From DASYTH01 sp035762905 (GTDB taxonomy: Bacteria > Actinomycetota > Actinomycetes > Mycobacteriales > Pseudonocardiaceae): a stretch of DNA of 64,000 bases. Shown here one piece after another: positions 22,336 to 30,531 of the stretch. The notes beneath the pieces were generated by a model that was given only the letters and a program-made list of their open reading frames with translations, was not told the origin of the DNA and did not search any database. The stretch lies in assembly GCF_035762905.1 (NCBI RefSeq), contig NZ_DASUCC010000131.1:62001-126000 (forward strand), in the 5' to 3' direction. A program made the translations under genes and the position numbers. Numbering within the stretch: the stretch's first letter is position 1; every line of letters begins with the position of its first letter.

Positions 22336-22953
22336 TCAGCTCAGGTCGCCGGTGAGGTAGCGCTGCACGTTGGGGGCGGCGGCGCGGACGATGGTCTCGA
22401 TGTCGGCGGAGGCGATGGGTTCGAACTTGACCACGTAGCGGGCCATGCCGATGCCGACGATCTGGGAGCCGACGAGGCTGCCCCGGAACTGGGGGGTGTC
22501 CGGGGCGACGGCGCCGGCGATGCGGGTGAACACCTGCTTGACGAAGAAGTCGTTCAGCAGGTGGGCGGCCTGCTCGTGGCTGGAGACGCTGCGCACCAGC
22601 GCGGTGAAATGGCCGCCGCCGGTGGCGTCCCAGGTGGTGAGGAAGGTGCGGACCAGGCGTTCGCCGAGGGTGTCGGTGGGGCCGGCGGTGAGCCGATCGA
22701 GGAGGTCCTTCGGGTCGAACGGAAGTTGGAGGACGGCCTGGACGAACAGGCCCTCCTTGCTGCCGAACCAGTGGTTGACCATGGCGGCGTCGACGCCGGC
22801 TCGGGTGGCGATGGCCCGGACGGTGGCGCCGTCGTAGCCCTGCTCGGAGAACACCTGCCGGGCCGCGTCGAGCAGCGCGGTCTTGGTGTCCGTCCCGCCG
22901 GGTCGGCGGCCGCGGCGCCGGGCCGGCCGGCCCTCGGCTTGCTCCACCGTCAC
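22336..22953 (-). CDS. TetR-family transcriptional regulator
   Basis: This 205-aa regulator has the TetR helix-turn-helix GYDGATVRAIATRAGVDAAM followed by NHWFGSKEGLF, and a C-terminal domain ending MARYVVKFEPIASADIE. It is close in plan to the TetR at 19839. It starts at GTG 22953, 5 bp upstream of the phosphotransferase gene in the same direction, so it may control it. A 16-bp imperfect palindrome at 22984-22999, 30 bp before its start, is a likely autoregulatory operator shared with the trpE upstream region. Confidence 0.9.
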   Translation of the reverse strand: MTVEQAEGRPARRRGRRPGGTDTKTALLDAARQVFSEQGYDGATVRAIATRAGVDAAMVNHWFGSKEGLFVQAVLQLPFDPKDLLDRLTAGPTDTLGERLVRTFLTTWDATGGGHFTALVRSVSSHEQAAHLLNDFFVKQVFTRIAGAVAPDTPQFRGSLVGSQIVGIGMARYVVKFEPIASADIETIVRAAAPNVQRYLTGDLS

Positions 22954-22983
22954 CGGTACATCATGCGCCCCGGCGCAAGCTTG

Positions 22984-22999
22984 TTCAACATATGATGAA
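22984..22999. promoter_or_regulatory. TetR-type candidate operator
   Basis: TTCAACATATGATGAA is a 14/16 palindrome centred on CATATG. It stands out as AT-rich in this 72% GC region and sits between the divergent TetR gene and trpE. Binding by the TetR is inferred from position. Confidence 0.5.
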
Positions 23000-23055
23000 T
23001 TCGGCCTCGGTCATTCGCGACAGGCGGGCAAGGGTCACACGGCACAATCAGATCC

Positions 23056-24597
23056 ATGGTGAGCATGCTCGAGGTGTCCGCGAGCCCCACGACGGGCATG
23101 GGCGCGATCAGCCCCACCCGCGCGGAGTTCCACGAGCTCGCCGCCGACCGGCGGGTCATCCCGGTCGTGCGCCGCCTGCTCGCCGACGCCGAGACCCCGG
23201 TCGGGGTCTACCGCAAGCTCGCCGCCGGCCGCCCCGGCACCTTCCTGTTCGAGTCCGCGGAGAACGGCCGCTCCTGGTCGCGCTGGTCGTTCGTCGGCGT
23301 GCACAGCGCGGCCGCCCTCACCGCGGACGGCGGCGCCGCACGCTGGACCGGCACCCCGCCGGTCGGCCTGCCGATGGACGGCGACCCGCTGGTCGCCCTG
23401 CGCGAGACCGTCCGGCTGCTGCACACCGACCCGCTGCCGGGCCTGCCCCCGCTGACCGGCGGCATGGTCGGCTACATCGGCTACGACGTGGTGCGCCGGC
23501 TCGAGCGGCTGCCCCAGCTCGCCGAGGACGACCTGCGGCTGCCCGAGCTGGTCATGCTGTTCGCCACCGACCTGGCCGCCCTCGACCACCACGAGGGCAC
23601 GATCACCCTGATCGCCAACGCGGTGAACTGGGACGACACCCCCAAGCGGGTGGACGCCGCCTACGACGACGCGGTGCGCCGGCTGGAGGCGATGACCAAC
23701 GCGCTGCAGACCTCGGCGCCGCCCACCGCCGCCGTGTTCGCCCGGCCCCGCCCGGAGTACCGGCGCCGGCGTACCCGCGACGACTACTGCGCCGCGGTGC
23801 GCAGCGCCAAGGAGGCCATCCGCGCCGGTGAGGCGTTCCAGATCGTGATCTCCCAGCGGTTCGAGATGACCACAACGGCCGACCCGCTGGACATCTACCG
23901 GGTGCTGCGCGCCACCAACCCGAGCCCGTACATGTACCTGCTCCGGCTGGACGGGTTCGACATCGTGGGCTCCAGTCCCGAGTCGCTGGTCACCGTGCGG
24001 GACGGCCGGGCCACCACGCACCCGATCGCCGGCACCCGATGGCGCAGCCCCGACCCGGAAGAGGACGAACTGCTGGAGAAGGACCTGCTGCACGACGAGA
24101 AAGAGCGCGCCGAGCACCTCATGCTGGTCGACCTCGGCCGCAACGACCTCGGAAGGGTGTGCGCGCCGGGCACCGTGAGCGTGGTCGACTTCTTCCGGGT
24201 CGAGCGGTACAGCCACGTGATGCACATCGTGTCCACGGTGACCGGGGAGCTGGCGCCCGGTCGCACCGCGTACGACGCCGTGGCCGCCTGCTTCCCGGCC
24301 GGCACGCTGTCCGGCGCGCCCAAGCCGCGGGCCATGGAGCTGATCGAGGAGCTGGAGCCGACCCGGCGCGGGCTCTACGGCGGCGTGGTCGGCTACCTGG
24401 ACTTCGCCGGGGACTGCGACACCGCGATCGCGATCCGGACCGCCCTGCTCCGGGACGGGGTCGCCTATGTGCAGGCCGGGGCCGGCATCGTGGCCGACTC
24501 CGACCCGGTGGCCGAGGACACCGAGTGTGTCAACAAGGCCGGTGCCGTGCTGGCCGCGATCGCCACCGCGCAGACCATGCGCCCGGCTGGCGGCTGA
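23056..24597 (+). CDS. trpE: Anthranilate synthase component I TrpE
   Basis: TrpE converts chorismate to anthranilate, with ammonia from a TrpG subunit that is not encoded here. The 513-aa protein shows the chorismate-binding signatures FQIVISQRFEM, GSSPESLVTV, HPIAGTRWR, DLGRNDLGRV and GTLSGAPKPRAMELIEELEP. It heads trpE, a membrane protein gene, trpC, trpB and trpA. A CACAAT hexamer lies 7 nt before the ATG, so transcription may be leaderless. I see no Trp-rich leader peptide, hence no classical attenuator. Confidence 0.97.
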   Translation: MVSMLEVSASPTTGMGAISPTRAEFHELAADRRVIPVVRRLLADAETPVGVYRKLAAGRPGTFLFESAENGRSWSRWSFVGVHSAAALTADGGAARWTGTPPVGLPMDGDPLVALRETVRLLHTDPLPGLPPLTGGMVGYIGYDVVRRLERLPQLAEDDLRLPELVMLFATDLAALDHHEGTITLIANAVNWDDTPKRVDAAYDDAVRRLEAMTNALQTSAPPTAAVFARPRPEYRRRRTRDDYCAAVRSAKEAIRAGEAFQIVISQRFEMTTTADPLDIYRVLRATNPSPYMYLLRLDGFDIVGSSPESLVTVRDGRATTHPIAGTRWRSPDPEEDELLEKDLLHDEKERAEHLMLVDLGRNDLGRVCAPGTVSVVDFFRVERYSHVMHIVSTVTGELAPGRTAYDAVAACFPAGTLSGAPKPRAMELIEELEPTRRGLYGGVVGYLDFAGDCDTAIAIRTALLRDGVAYVQAGAGIVADSDPVAEDTECVNKAGAVLAAIATAQTMRPAGG

Positions 24598-24598
24598 C

Positions 24599-25099
24599 GT
24601 GCTCCGCCGTCCACTGTGGACCATCGCGCTCGCCCTGCCGCTGGCCGCGCTGGCGTTGTGGGGTTCGTCCCGGCTGGGCTGGTCCAGCGAGGTGCGGCAG
24701 ACGCCGGGCACCGGGGTCAGCACCACGGTAACCCGGACCGGCGCGGACTTCGCCCCGCTGGTGCCGCTCGCGCTGCTGGCCCTTGCCGGGCTGGCCGCGG
24801 CGCTGGCCATGGGCGGCTGGCCGCGCCGGGTGCTCGGCGCGGTGCTCGGCCTCGGCGGACTGACCGCGGCGTGCTACGCGGTGATTCCCTTGGCGGACTT
24901 CGTGACGTTCGGCCGTGTCCTGGCGCTGGCCGGCGGTGTCATGCTGATGACCGCCGGGATTGTGCTGGTGCTGCGGTCCGACCGGCTGCCCCGGATGGGG
25001 TCCAGGTACCAGGCCCGCGACCCGGACAATGTGGACGGCGACCTGTGGCTGGCGTTGTCGCAGGGTAAGGATCCGACTACCGAAGAACACCATCGTTGA
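24599..25099 (+). CDS. Tryptophan-operon-associated membrane protein (TIGR02234-like)
   Basis: This 166-aa protein has four likely membrane segments (about residues 8-22, 52-70, 80-98 and 105-124). It ends in the conserved acidic tail DPDNVDGDLWLALSQGKDPT. A protein of this kind sits between trpE and trpC in many actinobacteria and is catalogued as a trp-operon-associated membrane protein; its function is unknown. The GTG at 24599 starts 1 bp after the trpE stop codon, implying translational coupling. Confidence 0.85.
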   Translation: MLRRPLWTIALALPLAALALWGSSRLGWSSEVRQTPGTGVSTTVTRTGADFAPLVPLALLALAGLAAALAMGGWPRRVLGAVLGLGGLTAACYAVIPLADFVTFGRVLALAGGVMLMTAGIVLVLRSDRLPRMGSRYQARDPDNVDGDLWLALSQGKDPTTEEHHR

Positions 25100-25176
25100 A
25101 TCCGACGGCGGACCCGGTGCGGAACCGCCGTACAGCACGGGGTTAGCATCCCACTGGCGGGAAGGGGCAAAAGCCT

Positions 25177-25989
25177 GTGGTGAGTGTTCTCGAGTCGATC
25201 ATCGAAGGCGTGCGGGAGGATCTCGCCGCGCGCGAGGCGGCTCTCCCGTTCGACGACCTCAAGCGGCAGGCGGCGAAGGCTCCGGCGCCGCGGGACGCGA
25301 TCGTGGCCCTGCGGGCGGCCGACATCGGCGTGATCGCGGAGGTCAAGCGGCGCAGCCCGTCCCGCGGTGAGCTGGCCCCGATCGCCGACCCGGCCGCGCT
25401 GGCCAAGGACTACGCCGACGCGGGTGCCCGGGTGATCAGCGTGCTCACCGAGCAGCGGCGGTTCGGCGGCTCGCTCGCCGATTTAGACGCCGTTCGCGCC
25501 GTGGTGGACGTTCCCTTGCTGCGCAAGGACTTCATCGTCAGTCCCTACCAGGTGCACGAGGCCCGGCTGCACGGCGCGGACCTGGTGCTGCTGATCGTGG
25601 CCGCGCTGGAACAGAACGCGCTGGTCGCCCTGCTGGACCGGGTCGAGTCGCTGGGCATGACCGCCCTGGTCGAGGTGCACACCGCCGAAGAGGCCGACCG
25701 GGCGCTGGAGGCGGGCGCCAAGGTGATCGGGGTCAACGCCCGCGACCTGCACACCCTCGAGGTGGACCGGGACGTGTTCGGGCGGATCGCCCCCGGCCTG
25801 CCGATGGACGTGGTCAAGGTGGCCGAGTCGGGCGTGCGCGGCCCCGGCGACCTGATGGCCTACGCCGGCGCCGGTGCGGACGCCGTGCTGGTCGGCGAGG
25901 GCCTGGTGGCCAGCGACGACCCGAAGGCCGCCCTGGTCCAACTGGTCACCGCGGGGTCGCATCCGGCGTGCCCGCGGCCGAGCCGGTGA
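25177..25989 (+). CDS. trpC: Indole-3-glycerol phosphate synthase TrpC
   Basis: TrpC closes the indole ring, converting CdRP to indole-3-glycerol phosphate. The 270-aa (beta/alpha)8 protein shows VIAEVKRRSPSRGELAPIAD (catalytic Lys), VLTEQRRFGGS, LLRKDFIVSPYQVHEAR, ALVEVHTAEEADRAL, GVNARDLHTL and ESGVRGPGD. GTG 25177 or the next GTG (25180) may start; a GAAGGGG ribosome site lies 10 nt before. It overlaps trpB by 22 bp. The 77-bp gap before it holds a TAGCAT -10-like element (25144-25149). Confidence 0.96.
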   Translation: MVSVLESIIEGVREDLAAREAALPFDDLKRQAAKAPAPRDAIVALRAADIGVIAEVKRRSPSRGELAPIADPAALAKDYADAGARVISVLTEQRRFGGSLADLDAVRAVVDVPLLRKDFIVSPYQVHEARLHGADLVLLIVAALEQNALVALLDRVESLGMTALVEVHTAEEADRALEAGAKVIGVNARDLHTLEVDRDVFGRIAPGLPMDVVKVAESGVRGPGDLMAYAGAGADAVLVGEGLVASDDPKAALVQLVTAGSHPACPRPSR

Positions 25990-27221
25990 ACCGGCCGTCC
26001 GGCCCACCGGACTCGGACGAGCAACCGCCCGAGCACGGTCCGGACGAACAGGGCCACTTCGGTCCCTACGGCGGCCGGTTCATGCCGGAGGCGCTGATCG
26101 GCGCCCTGGACGAACTGTCGGCCGAGTACGACAAGGCGCGCATCGACCCGGAATTCACCGGTGAGCTGAACCGCCTGCTGCGCGAATACGCCGGTCGGCC
26201 CTCGCTGCTGACCGAGGTGCCGCGGTTCGCCGAACACGCCGGCGGGGCCCGGATCTTCCTCAAGCGCGAGGACCTCAACCACACCGGCTCCCACAAGATC
26301 AACAACGTGCTCGGCCAGGCATTGCTCACCAAGCGGATGGGCAAGAAGCGAGTGATCGCCGAGACCGGCGCCGGCCAGCACGGGGTGGCCACCGCGACCG
26401 CCTGCGCCCTGATGGGCCTGGAGTGCGTGGTCTACATGGGCGAGGTGGACACCCAGCGGCAGGCGCTGAACGTGGTCCGGATGCGGCTGCTCGGCGCCGA
26501 GGTCATCCCGGTCAAGTCCGGTTCACGCACGCTCAAGGACGCGATCAACGAGGCGCTGCGCGACTGGGTGACGAACGTGGACACCACGCACTACCTGCTC
26601 GGCACGGCCGCGGGTGGGCACCCGTTCCCGGTGCTGGTGCGCAACTTCCACCGGATCATCGGGATCGAGGCGCGGGAGCAGATCCTGGAGCAGGCCGGGC
26701 GGCTGCCGGACGCGGTGACCGCGTGCGTCGGCGGCGGGTCCAACGCGATCGGCATCTTCCACGGGTTCATCGACGACCCCGGGGTTCGGCTGGTCGGGTT
26801 CGAACCGGGCGGGCACGGGATCGATTCCGGCGAGCACGGCGCCACGCTGTCCGAGGGCAGCCCGGGGATGCTGCACGGCGCGCGGTCCTACCTGCTGCAG
26901 GACGAGGACGGGCAGACCATCGAGGCGTACTCGATCTCGGCCGGGCTGGACTACCCGGGGGTCGGGCCCGAGCATGCCTGGCTCAAGGACACCGGCCGGG
27001 CGGAGTACTACCCGGTGACCGACGACGAGGCCATGGCCGCCTTCCAGTTGCTGTCCCGGACCGAGGGGATCATCCCGGCGATCGAGTCCGCGCACGCCCT
27101 GGCCGGGACGTGCCGGCTGGGCGCGGAGCTCGGGCCGGACGGGCTGATCGTGGTGTGCCTCTCCGGGCGCGGTGACAAGGACATGGACACCGCGGCGACC
27201 TACTTCGGCTTCAAGGACTGA
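25968..27221 (+). CDS. trpB: Tryptophan synthase beta chain TrpB
   Basis: TrpB joins indole and serine to tryptophan with PLP. The 417-aa protein shows FGPYGGRFMPEALIG at the start, the PLP lysine in LNHTGSHKINNVLGQ, AETGAGQHGVATATACAL, the phosphate loop CVGGGSNAIGIF and LSGRGDKDM. The GTG at 25968 overlaps trpC and gives a hydrophilic 30-residue leader, common in actinobacterial TrpB. trpA follows 4 bp after the stop. Confidence 0.97.
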   Translation: MPAAEPVNRPSGPPDSDEQPPEHGPDEQGHFGPYGGRFMPEALIGALDELSAEYDKARIDPEFTGELNRLLREYAGRPSLLTEVPRFAEHAGGARIFLKREDLNHTGSHKINNVLGQALLTKRMGKKRVIAETGAGQHGVATATACALMGLECVVYMGEVDTQRQALNVVRMRLLGAEVIPVKSGSRTLKDAINEALRDWVTNVDTTHYLLGTAAGGHPFPVLVRNFHRIIGIEAREQILEQAGRLPDAVTACVGGGSNAIGIFHGFIDDPGVRLVGFEPGGHGIDSGEHGATLSEGSPGMLHGARSYLLQDEDGQTIEAYSISAGLDYPGVGPEHAWLKDTGRAEYYPVTDDEAMAAFQLLSRTEGIIPAIESAHALAGTCRLGAELGPDGLIVVCLSGRGDKDMDTAATYFGFKD

Positions 27222-27225
27222 GGCG

Positions 27226-28026
27226 ATGGGACGGCTGGACCCGATGTTCGCCGCCACCCGGGCGGAGGGCCGGGCGGCGCTGGTCGGCTACCTGCCGGCG
27301 GGCTATCCGTCCGTGGAGTCCTCGATCGAGCTGCTGCTCGGCATGATCGACGCCGGGGTCGACCTGGTGGAGGTCGGCGTGCCGTACTCGGACCCGGTCA
27401 TCGACGGGCCGACGATCCAGGCTGCCGCGGATGCCGCGCTGCGTGCCGGGTTCCGGCTGCGGGACGTGTTCCGGGTGGTGGAAGCGGTTTCTGCGGCCGG
27501 CGGCCGGGCCGTGGTGATGACCTACTGGAACCCGGTGCACCGCTACGGCGTCGAGGCGTTCGCCCGGGACCTGGCGGCGGCCGGCGGGCTGGGCATGATC
27601 ACCCCGGACCTGATCCCGGACGAAGGCCCGGACTGGCTGGCCGCCTCCGATGCGCACGGGCTGGACCGGATCTACCTGGTCGCGCCGTCGTCCACCGAGG
27701 AGCGGATCGTCCGGACCGTGGCGGCCGCCTCGGGCTTCGTGTACGCGGCCGCGGTGATGGGCGTCACCGGGGCGCGGGACGCGGTCGGGAGCGCCGCCGC
27801 CGGGCTGGTGGAGCGGACCCGCAAGCACACCTCGCTCCCGGTCGGCGTGGGGCTCGGGGTGCGGTCCGGGGAGCAGGCGGCCGAGGTGGCCGGGTTCGCC
27901 GACGCGGTCATCGTGGGGTCGGCGCTGGTGACCCGGGCCGCCGAGGGGATCGAAGCGGTTCGGTCACTCACCGTTGAACTCGCCGCGGGGGTGCGCCGGC
28001 CCACCGTGGGGCTCTCCGTGTCGTGA
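27226..28026 (+). CDS. trpA: Tryptophan synthase alpha chain TrpA
   Basis: TrpA cleaves indole-3-glycerol phosphate to indole, which is channelled to TrpB. In 266 aa it shows VGYLPAGYPSVESS, VDLVEVGVPYSDPVIDGPTIQ (catalytic Glu and Asp), VVMTYWNPVHRYG, GMITPDLIPDE, YLVAPSSTEERI and VGLGVRSGEQA. The ATG at 27226 lies 4 bp after the trpB stop and gives the family N-terminus MGRLDPMFAATRAEGRAALV. Confidence 0.97.
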   Translation: MGRLDPMFAATRAEGRAALVGYLPAGYPSVESSIELLLGMIDAGVDLVEVGVPYSDPVIDGPTIQAAADAALRAGFRLRDVFRVVEAVSAAGGRAVVMTYWNPVHRYGVEAFARDLAAAGGLGMITPDLIPDEGPDWLAASDAHGLDRIYLVAPSSTEERIVRTVAAASGFVYAAAVMGVTGARDAVGSAAAGLVERTRKHTSLPVGVGLGVRSGEQAAEVAGFADAVIVGSALVTRAAEGIEAVRSLTVELAAGVRRPTVGLSVS

Positions 28027-28058
28027 ACCCCGGTCGCGGATGGGCTTGAGTCGCCCAT

Positions 28059-28064
28059 TACGGT
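28059..28064 (+). promoter_or_regulatory. Candidate -10 (TACGGT) of lgt
   Basis: TACGGT ends 7 nt before a GTG at 28072, suggesting a leaderless lgt start there rather than at GTG 28063. The two starts differ by three residues. Confidence 0.3.
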
Positions 28065-29202
28065 GAGCGCCGTGCTGACTGCCTCGAGTGCCTTGCTGGC
28101 CAGCTTCCCGAGCCCCGACCGGGGCGTGTGGCATATCGGCCCGATCCCGATCCGTGCTTACGCGCTGTGCATCATCGCCGGCATCATCGTGGCGATCTGG
28201 TGGACCGAGCGCCGATTCGTCGCGCGCGGCGGGCAGCCCGGGACCGTGATCGACGTGGCCGTGTTCGCGGTGCCGTTCGGCCTGATCGGCGGCCGGCTCT
28301 ACCACGTCGCCACGGACTACGACCGGTACTTCGGGCCGGGCCGCAACCCGATCGACGCGTTCAAGATCTGGGACGGCGGGCTGGGCATCTGGGGGGCGAT
28401 CGCGCTCGGCGCCGTGGGTGCCTGGATCGGCTGCCGGCGCCGCGGGGTGCCGCTGCCGGCGCTGGCCGACGCGGCGGCGCCGGGCATCGTGGTGGCGCAG
28501 GCCATCGGACGGCTCGGCAACTACTTCAACCAGGAACTCTTCGGCGGCGACACCACCCTGCCGTGGGGCCTGGAGATCTACCGCCGGGTGAACGAGCAGG
28601 GTGATCTCGACCCGCTCGGCGGCGTGGCGATCAGCAACATCCCCGAGCGCATCGTCCACCCGACGTTCCTCTACGAACTGCTGTGGGACCTCGCGGTGGC
28701 CGCCCTGGTGGTGTGGGCCGACCGCAAGTTCCGCCTCGGGCACGGCCGCGCGTTCGCGCTCTACGTCGCCGGCTACACCGCCGGCCGGTTCTGGATCGAG
28801 CTGATGCGCACCGACCCGGCCAAGGACATCCTCGGCATGCGGGTCAACGCCTGGGTCTCGATCATCCTGTTCATCGGCGCCGTCGCCTACTTCGTCTGGG
28901 CCCGCAAACTCGGCCCGCGCGAGGACCTCGCCGCCCTCACTGCCCCACCCACCGAGGACACCGAGCCCGCCGCCGCCGACGACGCCGACGAGGCGGACAA
29001 GCCGGCCGGCGACACGGCCTCCGACACCGAGCCGGACCAGACCGAGCCCGACAAGACCGAGCCGGAAGAGTCGGAGCCGAAGTCGGAGTCGGAGTCGGAG
29101 CGGACCCCGGTCGCCGAGGCCGAGGAGGAACCGGCCAACGTCCCCGCCGGCAAGCCCGCCGACGCCGGCGACGACAAGCCCACCGAAGACCCCAAGCCGT
29201 AA
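28063..29202 (+). CDS. lgt: Prolipoprotein diacylglyceryl transferase Lgt with acidic tail
   Basis: Lgt adds diacylglyceryl to the lipobox cysteine of prolipoproteins in the membrane; several lipoproteins in this window are substrates in principle. The 379-aa protein has GVWHIGPIPIRAYALC, FGLIGGRLYHV, the Lgt signature AIGRLGNYFNQELFG and VHPTFLYELLWD, with about seven membrane segments up to residue 287. The last 90 or so residues are a Glu/Asp/Pro/Lys-rich tail (for example DTEPDQTEPDKTEPEESEPK) absent from short Lgt proteins and probably disordered in the cytoplasm. It follows trpA by 36 bp, as in many actinobacteria. Confidence 0.95.
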   Translation: MSAVLTASSALLASFPSPDRGVWHIGPIPIRAYALCIIAGIIVAIWWTERRFVARGGQPGTVIDVAVFAVPFGLIGGRLYHVATDYDRYFGPGRNPIDAFKIWDGGLGIWGAIALGAVGAWIGCRRRGVPLPALADAAAPGIVVAQAIGRLGNYFNQELFGGDTTLPWGLEIYRRVNEQGDLDPLGGVAISNIPERIVHPTFLYELLWDLAVAALVVWADRKFRLGHGRAFALYVAGYTAGRFWIELMRTDPAKDILGMRVNAWVSIILFIGAVAYFVWARKLGPREDLAALTAPPTEDTEPAAADDADEADKPAGDTASDTEPDQTEPDKTEPEESEPKSESESERTPVAEAEEEPANVPAGKPADAGDDKPTEDPKP

Positions 29203-29206
29203 CCCG

Positions 29207-29235
29207 GCGCCCGCGCGGCTGCGCCGCGCGGGCGC
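29207..29235 (+). terminator. GC hairpin after lgt
   Basis: GCGCCCGCGCGGC (29207-29219) pairs perfectly with GCCGCGCGGGCGC (29223-29235) around a 3-nt loop, directly after the lgt stop. No T-run follows, so it may be a factor-independent GC-type terminator or an RNA-stability hairpin. Confidence 0.55.
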
Positions 29236-29460
29236 GGCGCAGCCGCAGCGCCCGCAGACCGCCCGATGGGCCGACGCTGCTGCCCGGAGCCGGCGACTCG
29301 GCGGTTTCGAGCCGGCGACCCGCTTGCTGTAACTGCCATCTCGGGTGCTCGAGTCGGCAACTCGGCGGTCGCCGAGCAGGCGATTCGCTTGCTGGAACTG
29401 GAAACTCACCGGCCCGGAACGGCAGTTCGGTTGCTGGAGGCGGTGGTTCGCCGAGGTGGG
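29236..29460. repeat. Second repeat-like intergenic island
   Basis: This gene-free stretch contains CGACTCGG, CGAGTCGGCAACTCGG and related short palindromic units. The segment 29340-29364 matches the segment 13644-13668 of the first island at 22 of 25 bases. It separates lgt from the end of the convergent oxidoreductase gene. Confidence 0.6.
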
Positions 29461-30531
29461 TCAGGGGGTTACCAGGCCGCGGCCGGTGATCAACGGCAGG
29501 TCGAGGGCGGTGAGCAGGCCGGGGGGTGCGGCGACGACCGCCGGGATCGCGTTGACCAGGCGCATGGCGGTGGCCTTGAGGCCGGCGGTGTTGTGGTCGC
29601 CGTCGGAGCCGAGCAGGCGCAGGTCCAGGGTGTAGTTGGGTTCGCCGGTGATGGTCACCCGATAGCAGCCGGCGCCGGCCGGTTGCGGCCAGTCCGGGCC
29701 GAGGTCGGGGTGCAGGCGGGTGACGTGTTCGAGGACGCAGACGGCGCGGGCGCCGACCATGCCCCGCACCTCGAAGCGGAGTGCGGCGGCGGTGCCCGCT
29801 TCGATGCGACCGGCGGACACCGGGATCGGGAACGGTGCGGGGAGGCGTTCGTAGGACTCCTCGACCCGGTCCAGGGTCACGCCGAGGCCGGCGGCGAGCT
29901 GGCGCACCACGCTGCCCCAGGCCAGCGACAGTACGCCGGGTTGGAGCAGCAACGGCTTGTCGTCCAAGGGTTTGCCGAAGCCCATGATGTCGAACAGCAC
30001 CTTGGCGTTGTCGTAGGTGCTGTAGTCCAGGATCTCCAGGCAGCGGACCTCGTCGATGCGCTCGCACACCGCGGTGAGGACCAGCGGGAGCCAGTCGTTG
30101 GCGAAACCGGGGTCGACGCCGTTGACCCACAGGGACGCGCCGCCCTCGACGGCGGCGGCGCGCAGCGGGTCGGTCACCGAATCCGGCACCACGCCGGCCG
30201 GGAACTGGAGGAACACCGGCGAGCTGGACACCACGTTGATCCCGGCACGCAGGAACCGGGCCAGGTCCTCGCACGCCTCCATCAGCCGGTCGTCGGCCAT
30301 CGCCGCGTACACCACGCAGTCCGGCCGCAGGGCGATCAGCGCGTCGGCGTCGGCGGTGGCCGCGACACCGAGCGTACGGCCAAGACCGGCCAGCTCGCCG
30401 GCGTCCCGGCCCACCTTGTCCATTGTGGACACCCAGACCCCGGCCAGGGTCAGGTCCGGCCGGGCGTCGATCCCGGCGATCGCGTGCCGGCCCACGTTTC
30501 CGGTGCTCCACTGCACCACCCGGTAGGTCAC
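29461..30531 (-). CDS. NAD(P)-binding dihydrodipicolinate reductase-like oxidoreductase
   Basis: This 356-aa protein begins with a Rossmann motif, VVQWSTGNVGRHAIAG, and resembles dihydrodipicolinate-reductase or amine-dehydrogenase-like proteins found in actinobacterial lipid and steroid gene sets. Other seen stretches are DCVVYAAMADDR, WVNGVDPGFANDWLPLVLT and YRVTITGEPNYTLDLRL. It is not the lysine-pathway DapB, which is much shorter. The GTG at 30531 overlaps the stop of the SDR gene by 4 bp, so the two enzymes are co-translated and may act on the same substrate. Confidence 0.8.
   Translation of the reverse strand: MTYRVVQWSTGNVGRHAIAGIDARPDLTLAGVWVSTMDKVGRDAGELAGLGRTLGVAATADADALIALRPDCVVYAAMADDRLMEACEDLARFLRAGINVVSSSPVFLQFPAGVVPDSVTDPLRAAAVEGGASLWVNGVDPGFANDWLPLVLTAVCERIDEVRCLEILDYSTYDNAKVLFDIMGFGKPLDDKPLLLQPGVLSLAWGSVVRQLAAGLGVTLDRVEESYERLPAPFPIPVSAGRIEAGTAAALRFEVRGMVGARAVCVLEHVTRLHPDLGPDWPQPAGAGCYRVTITGEPNYTLDLRLLGSDGDHNTAGLKATAMRLVNAIPAVVAAPPGLLTALDLPLITGRGLVTP

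Noticed and set aside
22954..23055. Trp attenuator or leader peptide before trpE
   Set aside because: No short frame with Trp codons and no terminator/antiterminator pair was found; trpE seems to start close to its promoter.
25105..25131. ACGGCGG/CCGCCGT inverted repeat before trpC
   Set aside because: Only 7 bp with a 13-nt loop in a GC-rich gap; expected by chance and without a T-run or leader peptide.
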